The translations under genes were made by a program, and so were the position numbers. A stretch of DNA of 5,414 nucleotides from Candidatus Omnitrophica bacterium CG02_land_8_20_14_3_00__42_8 (GTDB taxonomy: Bacteria > Omnitrophota > Gorgyraeia > Gorgyraeales > Gorgyraeaceae), in the NCBI GenBank assembly GCA_002780805.1, contig PEUD01000005.1, forward strand, positions 1 to 5,414, read 5' to 3'. Within the stretch, counting starts at the first letter, position 1, and each line of letters opens with the position of its first letter. Below the pieces are notes generated by a model. It saw only the letters and a list, made by a program, of their open reading frames with translations. It was not told where the DNA came from and ran no database searches. Of this stretch, positions 1-5,414 are shown piece by piece.

Positions 1-23
1 ATAAACAGATGAAATATGTCAGT

Positions 24-49
24 AATTAAAAGTCCGCACCGAAGGTGCG
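24..49 (-). terminator. Probable rho-independent terminator of the operon
   Basis: Read on the minus strand, about 45 bases after the stop codon of the HD-GYP gene, CGCACC and GGTGCG form a perfect six-base-pair stem (positions 49-35) around a TTC loop. A short T-rich stretch (GACTTTTAATT) follows. The stem is GC-rich and the location is right for the end of the gene series. The T tract is short and interrupted by AA, so termination may be incomplete. Confidence 0.55.
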
Positions 50-67
50 CTAAGTTCGAACAAAGCG
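48..67. repeat. Imperfect palindrome centred on GTTCGAAC
   Basis: The eight-base palindrome GTTCGAAC (54-61) is flanked by CGCT (48-51) and AGCG (64-67), which also pair, leaving a two-by-two mismatch between the inner and outer arms. It lies between the terminator-like hairpin and a second short hairpin. It could be a protein-binding site, part of a compound 3' structure of the transcript, or chance. Confidence 0.35.
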
Positions 68-80
68 GTAGACACACCGC
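65..80 (-). repeat. Short hairpin just after the HD-GYP stop codon
   Basis: GCGGT (65-69) and ACCGC (76-80) form a five-base-pair stem with a six-base loop. On the minus strand the stem is followed by TTTGTT, so it could act as a weak first terminator or a 3'-end stabilising hairpin ahead of the stronger one at 49-35. The stem is short, so the call is tentative. Confidence 0.3.
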
Positions 81-95
81 CATGTAAAATCAATT

Positions 96-1253
96 CTAAC
101 CTTGTATCTTACCTTTTTTATAGGCATTTAGGAAGGCGTCTGCGATGATGGGATTGAATTGCTTATTCTTTTCGCTCTCTATTAAGCGGGCCGCTTCTTC
201 TTTGCTCAGGCTAGCGTGGCGGTATGGCCTCGATGTGGTCATTGCGTCGAATGTGTCAGCTACTGCGATTATCTGGGCAATGAGGGGAATTTTTTCTCCT
301 TTCAGCCCTTCAGGATAACCTGAGCCATCATGATGCTCATGATGGTATTTTATGCCAAGTATTGGCACATGAAATTCATCAATCATGCTTAATATATTGG
401 CCCCTATGAGCGGGTGCTTCTTCATTTCCTTGAGTTCTTCCTGATTCAAAAGGCCGTTTTTATTCAGGATCCTCTCCGGTATCCCGATTTTTCCTATATC
501 ATGCAATAGAGAGGAGATGCGTAGGTTCTCTAATAGATTTTTCTCGTTTTTAGGAATTCTCCCGATTACTTTAAGTTCATTCGCAACAACTAAAGAATAA
601 TTGGCAACCCGTTCAGTGTGTCCCTGCGTATATGGATCCTTTGCTTCTATGGCAGAACTTAGGGCAAGGGCAGTTTGCAGGAATAACCTGGTATTCTTCT
701 GCAATTGTTCATTCAGGTCCTGGAATAACCAGGCATTTTGAACAGCCATTACCGTATCAGAAGAAAGGACAGACATAAAACCTAACTCTTCGGGCGTGAA
801 ATCTTCCCTGTTAAGCTTTTCTCCCAGGAATAGCGCAAAGATAAGCTTGTTCCTGAAAAATCCCGGTATGCAGGCCTTGGCGTTATATAATAAAAATTGG
901 TTTTTTATTTCTTCATAGAGAGGGCCTGTCGAACATTCAATCTGGTCGAAAAGGAGATAATCCAAACCAGGGCCCTGTGGCCGCCTATCTGTAAAATAGC
1001 GTATTATGGGGTTATCCTTTGAGATCTTGGAAAATCCTTTGGGTATTTTTAAGCCGGATTTTCCTCTAGAGGCATTGGCTACATAAGCATCCTGTATTTT
1101 ATCGTAGAGAATGAGGCTGGCGTGCTCTATCTTCAGCATCCTGACAATAGTCCTCAGGATTATCTTTACAAGTGTATCCACGCGATGGATAAGGATCATT
1201 TGTTTTGCCGCTTTTTCCAATTCTTTTTTGTAATCTAGAGGCATGTTTTCCAT
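96..1253 (-). CDS. GAF domain/HD-GYP cyclic-di-GMP phosphodiesterase
   Basis: A 385-residue soluble protein. Residues about 12-178 form a GAF-like sensory domain that ends in a helix leading into an HD-GYP domain (about 185-375). HD-GYP enzymes hydrolyse cyclic-di-GMP at a metal centre. The expected metal ligands and signatures are all visible: H212 in GHTERV, H251-D252 with K255 in HDIGK, H280, H304-H305, the D309-G-S-G-Y-P signature (GYP at 312-314) and D333 in VADTFDA. The domain therefore looks catalytically intact. There are no membrane segments or signal peptide, so it should be cytoplasmic. It is the last gene of the series, 13 bases after the receiver gene, and may be that receiver's output partner, a split version of RpfG-type receiver/HD-GYP fusions. 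The start is uncertain: ATG at 1253 has no clear ribosome-binding site, while the ATG three codons later is preceded by GGA at a usable distance. Confidence 0.93.
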   Translation of the reverse strand: MENMPLDYKKELEKAAKQMILIHRVDTLVKIILRTIVRMLKIEHASLILYDKIQDAYVANASRGKSGLKIPKGFSKISKDNPIIRYFTDRRPQGPGLDYLLFDQIECSTGPLYEEIKNQFLLYNAKACIPGFFRNKLIFALFLGEKLNREDFTPEELGFMSVLSSDTVMAVQNAWLFQDLNEQLQKNTRLFLQTALALSSAIEAKDPYTQGHTERVANYSLVVANELKVIGRIPKNEKNLLENLRISSLLHDIGKIGIPERILNKNGLLNQEELKEMKKHPLIGANILSMIDEFHVPILGIKYHHEHHDGSGYPEGLKGEKIPLIAQIIAVADTFDAMTTSRPYRHASLSKEEAARLIESEKNKQFNPIIADAFLNAYKKGKIQG

Positions 1254-1266
1254 AGTAAGGTATATT

Positions 1267-1629
1267 TTATCCCTTGGTCAGGATATATTGTTCTATTTTT
1301 TCTCGCAGGTTATCCAGGTCTATAGGCTTCATAAGGTAATCACTTGCGCCAAGCGCCTGCGCTTCGTTTTGAGCAGACTCATCATTTCTTCCGGTAATCA
1401 TCATCGCTTTTATATTAGGGTCTATCTCTTTCATCTTTTTTAGGACCTCAAGGCCATCCATATCTGGCATCTTAATATCCAGAAAAACCCATTCAGGCCT
1501 GTTGTTACGGAATGCCTCAAGCGCTTCTTTGCCGCAGATTGCTTTCTCTGCGCTTATGCCAAGGCGATTGAGAAAAACGCACAAGAAATTTGCAACTTCA
1601 ACTTCATCGTCTACGACAAGAATTTTCAT
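1267..1629 (-). CDS. Stand-alone CheY-like response regulator receiver
   Basis: A single receiver domain of 120 residues with no output domain. Counted from the chosen start, it has the acidic pair D7-D8 (VVDDE), the phospho-acceptor D51 (FLDIKMP), T79 (MITG) and K101 (MKP), so it should be phosphorylatable. The start at 1629 is preferred over an ATG five codons upstream because a strong GGAGG lies eight bases before it and overlaps the upstream ATG. The gene follows the histidine kinase by 29 bases, so that kinase is the natural phosphodonor. With no DNA-binding or enzymatic domain it must act by protein contact, and the adjacent GAF/HD-GYP protein is the obvious candidate target. The pairing is inferred from gene order only. 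Confidence 0.93.
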   Translation of the reverse strand: MKILVVDDEVEVANFLCVFLNRLGISAEKAICGKEALEAFRNNRPEWVFLDIKMPDMDGLEVLKKMKEIDPNIKAMMITGRNDESAQNEAQALGASDYLMKPIDLDNLREKIEQYILTKG

Positions 1630-1637
1630 CGTCAGGG

Positions 1638-1642
1638 CCTCC
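1638..1642 (-). promoter_or_regulatory. Ribosome-binding site deciding the receiver start
   Basis: GGAGG on the minus strand, with eight bases between it and the ATG at 1629-1627. The alternative ATG at 1644-1642 overlaps this motif and so cannot use it. This fixes the receiver at 120 rather than 125 residues. Confidence 0.75.
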
Positions 1643-1658
1643 ATTCAATAAAGCCGTA

Positions 1659-3797
1659 TCATTGATTTTTAGGCAGCTCTATAAAAAAATCCGTTCCTTT
1701 CATATAAGCGGAAACAAACCAGATTTTACCTTTATGGTTCTCTTCCACAATCCTTTTTACCACATATACGCCGATGCCTGAGCCGGATTTATAGGATGAT
1801 TTTGTGGTAAAAAATGGGGCAAATATTTTATGCTTGTCTTCTTCTTTTATGCCGACGCCGTTATCCGAGATCTTGATTACTTGAAGATCTTGCGTATGTG
1901 TCAGGCGCAGTTCTATGGAGGGGACAAAGGTTTCCGGCTCTTTTTTGCCAAGTATCATCTTTTTCTCTTGTATGGCTTCGTAAGCATTATCAAGCATGTT
2001 GTAGATGACCTCGGTTAACTGCGACTTAATCCCATACACTATATCTTTATCGTCAATTTTTATGGTGATGGGAAGCGCGGAAATCTCATGTTTAACCATA
2101 AGCAGGTTATAAGAGAGGCCCGCTATTTCATTTAATGAAAAGGATGCAAAGAAATTCTCTTTTTTCTCCATCCTGGCAAAATCCAGGATGCCTTTAATAA
2201 TACCGTCTGTCTTTTTTACATTATCAACAAGGGAAATAGCTATTTTCTTCAGATAGCCGAATGTTTTATTTAATTCAGGGGTATCATTAATAAATTTATC
2301 ATGCTTTGCGATAAAATCTTCTATCTCAAGTTTTAATTCCCCGCTGGCCATAGAAAATTGGTTCAGGCGGTTTTTTATCTGGTGAGCGAGGCCGTCCGCC
2401 ATTCCGCCTATTGAGGCGAGTTTTTCCGCGGAGAACATTTTTTGCTGGGCATCTTTTGACTCTTCAAAGAATATGCAGTTTTGAATTGCCAGGGCAGCCT
2501 GCCGGGAAAGGATCTTAAAGACATTTATATCCTCCTCAGTATAGGGCTGGGTGTTTGATTTCTCGCCTAAAAGGACAAAAGCTAAAAGGTCGCTTCCGGC
2601 AAATGCCGGGATAATAATTCTTGGTTTAAGAGGCAGGTCAAAAGAGCTCTTTATATAGACAGGCATTTCTTCAAAAAAGAAAGGTTCGTGGTTTTTTTTA
2701 AGATAAAAAATAAAAGGGTGCTCTTCACTGAGGTTTATATTATGATTATCGGGGTTATCCTGATTTTGGATGGCTTCCAGTTTATAGAGCTGATTTTTTT
2801 TATCGCTTATAAAAATTGCGGAAAAATTAAGGTTTATCGTCTTTCTTAGGATATAGACGATAAGCCTTGATAATTTGTTCAAGTTATGCTCTGTAACCAT
2901 GCCCAATGCTGTCTGAAGCAGGATTTTTTGGTAACGGTGCTGCTGGATTAACAGAGCAGATTCAGCTTTTTTCTGCAGGAAACGGTAGATAAGAGGGCCT
3001 ATTGTGGCGAAGACAACCGCAAGAGTAGTAGCAATTAAACCTGAACCTGTGCAGCCAAGGACTATAAAAGGGATACCTAAAACAAAGGTATAGACTATCA
3101 GGAATATTCCGGCGCGTGTAACAGCAATTTTTATATCCATAAGCCGGTATTTGACTATAGCGAAAGCAACAACGACTACATATATGGAAACTAAGATATT
3201 ACCTATGGGGGGGAATGGGATATTAAACCAGAGGGGGAAATTTGTTGAGCCTCCGCCCCATCCTAAGATGTTTGCAACTAAAAGATAGCGTAATTGATTT
3301 TTCTTTTCACCAGTCGAGTTCTGTATTGATTTAATAATAAAGTATAAACCATACGATAAAGTTAAGAACCATATAATCAAAAATGGTCCATAGAGTAATC
3401 CGGCATTAGGCCAATATTTGAACCATAGTTTTTGCTCAACGCTTTTTACAAAAAAAGGAGTGAAATTGATAATGGAAAATATAACAGCAAGAGAATAAAC
3501 AACAATCAAAGCTTTCTTTTTTTGTATACATAGATTTAAGAATGTAAAAATATGGTGAATATAGAAACTGGGTATAAAAATGGCTCCTGCCATTAATGCC
3601 CTGCACCAGAAGAGAGCTGATTCTTTGTCAGAAGAAATTTGCCAGAAGAAGTAAGAGTAGCTCCAGATAGCTACGCTAAAGCAAAAGAGGCCATAGGTTA
3701 TATTGGCGGGGTTTTTGCGATTTTTAAAATAAATTACAGCGCCTAATACTGTGCTGGTGATGCCGTTAATTAATCCGCTTAAAGCCCAGAAAGTAAT
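1659..3797 (-). CDS. 7TM-type membrane sensor histidine kinase with GAF domain, apparent AUU start
   Basis: A 712-residue sensor kinase if begun at ATT 3797. About nine hydrophobic segments come first (roughly 3-24, 35-54, 69-88, 96-116, 135-156, 171-191, 197-217, 228-248, 252-273); the first seven resemble the 7TM module at the N-terminus of many histidine kinases. A GAF-like domain follows (about 289-445), then a dimerisation/phosphoacceptor helix with H472 in LAHQIKNRLN, then the ATPase domain with the N box (NMLDNAYEAI, 600-609), G1 (DNGVGI, 645-650), F box (FAPFFTTK, 659-666) and G2 (GSGIGV, 672-677). It should sense something in or near the inner membrane and phosphorylate the adjacent receiver. 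The first ATG in the frame is at 3593 (residue 69), but starting there would lose two membrane segments. Upstream codons 3594-3809 read as a coherent hydrophobic N-terminus with no ATG, GTG, TTG or CTG. The residue after the phospho-histidine is Q instead of the usual E. Confidence 0.88.
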   Translation of the reverse strand: MTFWALSGLINGITSTVLGAVIYFKNRKNPANITYGLFCFSVAIWSYSYFFWQISSDKESALFWCRALMAGAIFIPSFYIHHIFTFLNLCIQKKKALIVVYSLAVIFSIINFTPFFVKSVEQKLWFKYWPNAGLLYGPFLIIWFLTLSYGLYFIIKSIQNSTGEKKNQLRYLLVANILGWGGGSTNFPLWFNIPFPPIGNILVSIYVVVVAFAIVKYRLMDIKIAVTRAGIFLIVYTFVLGIPFIVLGCTGSGLIATTLAVVFATIGPLIYRFLQKKAESALLIQQHRYQKILLQTALGMVTEHNLNKLSRLIVYILRKTINLNFSAIFISDKKNQLYKLEAIQNQDNPDNHNINLSEEHPFIFYLKKNHEPFFFEEMPVYIKSSFDLPLKPRIIIPAFAGSDLLAFVLLGEKSNTQPYTEEDINVFKILSRQAALAIQNCIFFEESKDAQQKMFSAEKLASIGGMADGLAHQIKNRLNQFSMASGELKLEIEDFIAKHDKFINDTPELNKTFGYLKKIAISLVDNVKKTDGIIKGILDFARMEKKENFFASFSLNEIAGLSYNLLMVKHEISALPITIKIDDKDIVYGIKSQLTEVIYNMLDNAYEAIQEKKMILGKKEPETFVPSIELRLTHTQDLQVIKISDNGVGIKEEDKHKIFAPFFTTKSSYKSGSGIGVYVVKRIVEENHKGKIWFVSAYMKGTDFFIELPKNQ

Positions 3798-3807
3798 TCT
3801 AAACTCC
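3795..3807 (-). promoter_or_regulatory. GGAG ribosome-binding site and putative ATT start codon
   Basis: On the minus strand GGAG (3807-3804) is followed by six bases and then ATT (3797-3795), which begins the reading frame of the kinase's first membrane segment (TFWALSGLING). The site starts five bases after the stop codon of the methyltransferase gene, so translational coupling is likely. AUU is a rare initiator, best known from infC. A base change or sequencing error turning ATG into ATT would look the same. Confidence 0.55.
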
Positions 3808-3809
3808 GT

Positions 3810-5195
3810 TTAAAATAGTTTGGCAGGATTTTTTTGTAATGCCAATATAAAAAACATAAAAGGTTTTATTGTGTCTAAATTAATTAATTCAGTTCTGTGG
3901 CTTTCTTGGATTTTATCTGCCCAAGCGAGAACCTCTTCTTCTTTGCGATGTATCAATTTCCAGCCGCCAAGCATTTCGTAATACGCCTGGTAATCCATAT
4001 CATTTTTTGCATTTGTGACGAATAAAGTCGCTTCGTTATCTAAAAAGTCAAATAGATGAGCGACTAATTTTCGTGCTATCCTATTACTCAGATAGTCAAA
4101 AAGTCCGGATGAATAAATCATGTCATACTTTTCAAACAGGTTTAGCATGGGTTTACCTTTTATAAAATCCATGAAGCTTTCATTATTGAATCTGATGCTT
4201 AGATATCTAGTATCTTCTGGTTTAGCTTTCTGAAGCGTATTTTTTATATCTTGGAATGCTTCTGTTTCGAAATCTAAGCAGTCAAAATATAGCGGTTTAG
4301 TTATCTTCCCTTCTTCAACAAGCTCTGTTAATTCCCGCGCTGACCCGCTGGCAATGCTCAAGATTTTAATTGAATCTTTATTTCTCAAGGTCTCCAGTAT
4401 CTTCTCTTTAAAGAAATCCTTTCGTTCAACAACCGAAAAGGCCATAGGAATATTGCAAGTATAAAAATTGATGCTTTTCTCATACGAAGATTCACCCAGG
4501 TATTTGTAACAGTAATCATAAAAGTAGTTCATAATAATAAAATCGCCTGCGTACCCCAACGGCTTATAGCGGATAAATCTATTAATCTCAACTAGATCTG
4601 ACAGAAAGAACCACAGCATATCCCTGTAGTATTTTTGATGTAAAATATATTCTTCACTGTTAAAATTTTTAATACAGCGCCCGATACTTTTAAAGTGCTG
4701 AGTCAGCTTGGTTTCAACATAGAAATTGTTTTTTTCGATAAAATTGATTCGATCAAAATCATCAGGGTACATTAAATCAAAATTGTCGCATTTTGTTTTA
4801 AAGTCAACTAACCAGCTGCGCATCATTTCTGTAAGAGAAACAAAATCAGAATTTAAAGTTTTACATTGACCAAATGCTTCTTTTAAGATACCGGAAGCAT
4901 CTTTCTGTAACTTTAGAAATCTTACCCCGCATAAAAAACGGTTATTTTCAGACTCAGGCCTATTCCAGACAATCTCTACGTGCGATTCAAAAGGAGAAGA
5001 GAATGGAAAGTCGATTCGAATCGGGATTGTGCGGGTTGATAATAGAGGCCTTTCTAATGCAAGGCGTAAACCAGAGGCGCTTAGATTTACAGTCTCTCCA
5101 ATAATTCCTGCCGGTGTTCTAGCTGGAAAGGTAAACGAGATTCTTTCAGCTTTTCTGCGTTCTTTTAAATGTTCTCTTAAATAGGTTTCGTTCAT
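3810..5195 (-). CDS. PilZ domain fused to PhcB-like SAM-dependent methyltransferase
   Basis: A 461-residue cytoplasmic protein. Residues about 10-110 form a PilZ domain with both cyclic-di-GMP-binding motifs: RxxxR (R14-R18) and NxSxxG (N37, S39, G42). A helical linker follows. From about 190 the protein resembles the PhcB family, often labelled 'extracellular factor 3-hydroxypalmitic acid methyl ester biosynthesis protein': KPLGYAGDF (211-219), a SAM-binding glycine-rich loop ILSIASGSAREL (278-289), an acidic strand end (YFDCLDFE, 303-310) and YSSGLFDYLS (361-370). PhcB methylates a 3-hydroxy fatty acid to make a quorum signal in Ralstonia; the substrate here is unknown. The start ATG lies three bases after the porin stop codon without an evident ribosome-binding site, which suggests coupled translation. 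PilZ and the methyltransferase fold are well supported. The PhcB relationship is recognised from motifs by memory, with moderate confidence. Confidence 0.8.
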   Translation of the reverse strand: MNETYLREHLKERRKAERISFTFPARTPAGIIGETVNLSASGLRLALERPLLSTRTIPIRIDFPFSSPFESHVEIVWNRPESENNRFLCGVRFLKLQKDASGILKEAFGQCKTLNSDFVSLTEMMRSWLVDFKTKCDNFDLMYPDDFDRINFIEKNNFYVETKLTQHFKSIGRCIKNFNSEEYILHQKYYRDMLWFFLSDLVEINRFIRYKPLGYAGDFIIMNYFYDYCYKYLGESSYEKSINFYTCNIPMAFSVVERKDFFKEKILETLRNKDSIKILSIASGSARELTELVEEGKITKPLYFDCLDFETEAFQDIKNTLQKAKPEDTRYLSIRFNNESFMDFIKGKPMLNLFEKYDMIYSSGLFDYLSNRIARKLVAHLFDFLDNEATLFVTNAKNDMDYQAYYEMLGGWKLIHRKEEEVLAWADKIQESHRTELINLDTIKPFMFFILALQKNPAKLF

Positions 5196-5198
5196 ATT

Positions 5199-5414
5199 TT
5201 ATAGTTTAAAGCTAAAGGTTAACATATAGATATTGACAAATGACTCATAGTCTCCATTAATGCTGGCGCCGCTTGATGCGCCCTTAGTGTTTTGCACACC
5301 TCTTTTATTGTAGAACATCCCGGCATATGCAAAATCAAGTCCCATGTCTTTATTAAACTTATAGCCTAATCCAGTGGTTATGCTGTGAGAATCAGAATCA
5401 GGCAAAGAGGTGTC
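5199..5414 (-). CDS. FadL/OmpP1-type outer-membrane fatty-acid transport protein, C-terminal end
   Basis: Only the last 71 residues are in the window; the frame is open to the right edge. LPDSDSHSITTGLGYKFNKD matches the conserved stretch near the end of FadL porins (in E. coli FadL, IPDNDRFWLSAGTTYAFNKD). It is followed by alternating beta strands and a final strand ending in FSFKL, close to the usual aromatic C-terminal signature of outer-membrane barrels. FadL proteins pass long-chain fatty acids and other hydrophobic compounds across the outer membrane. The leucine at 5405-5403 is TTG and could be mistaken for a start, but the frame continues upstream with D-T-S, as expected for an internal position. 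The stop is three bases before the methyltransferase start, so the two genes are very probably co-transcribed. Confidence 0.82.
   Translation of the reverse strand, partial: DTSLPDSDSHSITTGLGYKFNKDMGLDFAYAGMFYNKRGVQNTKGASSGASINGDYESFVNIYMLTFSFKL

Larger units (their letters stand above)
96..5414 (-). other. Putative five-gene operon: fatty-acid porin, PilZ-methyltransferase, kinase, receiver, HD-GYP
   Basis: All five genes are on the same strand with gaps of 3, 12, 29 and 13 bases, too short for ordinary promoters. A terminator-like hairpin follows the last gene. The promoter must lie outside the window to the right. The gene content fits one signalling pathway: porin for hydrophobic molecules, likely fatty-acyl methyltransferase with cyclic-di-GMP-binding domain, membrane kinase, receiver, cyclic-di-GMP phosphodiesterase. 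Confidence 0.75.

Noticed and set aside
35..100. tRNA-like fragments (GGTAGACACACC resembling a leucine tRNA D-arm, GTTCGAA resembling a T-loop)
   Set aside because: The order of the pieces is wrong for a tRNA (T-loop-like piece before the D-arm-like piece on the plus strand), and I could not form a cloverleaf or acceptor stem.
325..345. Perfect nine-base inverted repeat with a three-base loop
   Set aside because: It falls on the codons for the HHEHHDG metal-binding stretch of the HD-GYP domain; repeated CAT and GAT codons produce the symmetry.
1243..1443. Plus-strand open frame of 66 codons opposite the receiver gene
   Set aside because: It lies antisense to a clear receiver domain, has no recognisable motif and is hydrophobic only as a by-product of the opposite strand.
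1590..2018. Plus-strand open frames at 1590-1781 and 1830-2018
   Set aside because: Both are antisense to the start of the receiver and the ATPase domain of the kinase, whose conserved boxes explain the sequence.
3829..3837. Run of seven A on the coding strand near the end of the methyltransferase gene, fitting a slippery A-AAA-AAT
   Set aside because: A minus-one shift there meets a TAG within about ten codons and does not join the kinase frame, so it does not explain the missing kinase start. It remains a place where an indel error could occur.
4874..5104. Plus-strand open frame of 76 codons
   Set aside because: Antisense to the PilZ domain, whose RxxxR and NxSxxG motifs show that the minus strand is coding.
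3810..5195. Possible horizontal transfer suggested by lower GC in parts of the methyltransferase gene
   Set aside because: For example 4621-4680 has 16 G+C of 60 against 26 of 60 in 301-360, but these are single picked rows and tight gene spacing argues for a long-standing operon.

Overview
The window holds one minus-strand gene series, read from right to left, with no sizeable non-coding gap. The order is: the 3' end of a FadL-type outer-membrane fatty-acid porin (5414-5199), a PilZ domain fused to a PhcB-like SAM-dependent methyltransferase (5195-3810), a multi-membrane-span sensor histidine kinase with GAF, dimerisation and ATPase domains (3797-1659), a stand-alone CheY-like receiver (1629-1267), and a GAF/HD-GYP cyclic-di-GMP phosphodiesterase (1253-96). 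Gaps between genes are 3, 12, 29 and 13 bases, so this reads as one operon. Its promoter lies to the right of the window. A hairpin followed by a T-rich stretch at about 24-49, with two further inverted repeats beside it, probably ends the transcript.

The FadL-type barrel shows a Gram-negative (diderm) bacterium. The DNA is fairly AT-rich. The 7TM-type histidine kinase combined with a fused PhcB-like enzyme is reminiscent of uncultured lineages such as Omnitrophota, but that placement is a weak impression. Nothing in the sequence proves a taxon.

The genes fit together as a possible self-contained signalling circuit. PhcB of Ralstonia makes a 3-hydroxy fatty acid methyl ester quorum signal and sits in an operon with a sensor kinase (PhcS) and response regulators. 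The Rpf/DSF system of Xanthomonas links a fatty-acid signal through a sensor kinase to an HD-GYP phosphodiesterase. This locus looks like a mixture of both designs: a methyltransferase carrying a cyclic-di-GMP-binding PilZ domain, a fatty-acid porin, a membrane sensor kinase, a receiver, and an intact HD-GYP enzyme. The circuit is an inference. The domain assignments are well supported, except that the exact substrate of the methyltransferase is unknown.

The most notable sequence-level feature is the start of the kinase gene. The frame upstream of its first ATG (3593) encodes two more good membrane segments, yet contains no ATG, GTG, TTG or CTG back to the preceding stop codon. A GGAG ribosome-binding site stands six bases before an ATT codon at 3797-3795, so an AUU start, translational coupling, readthrough of the preceding TAA, or a sequence error has to be considered.
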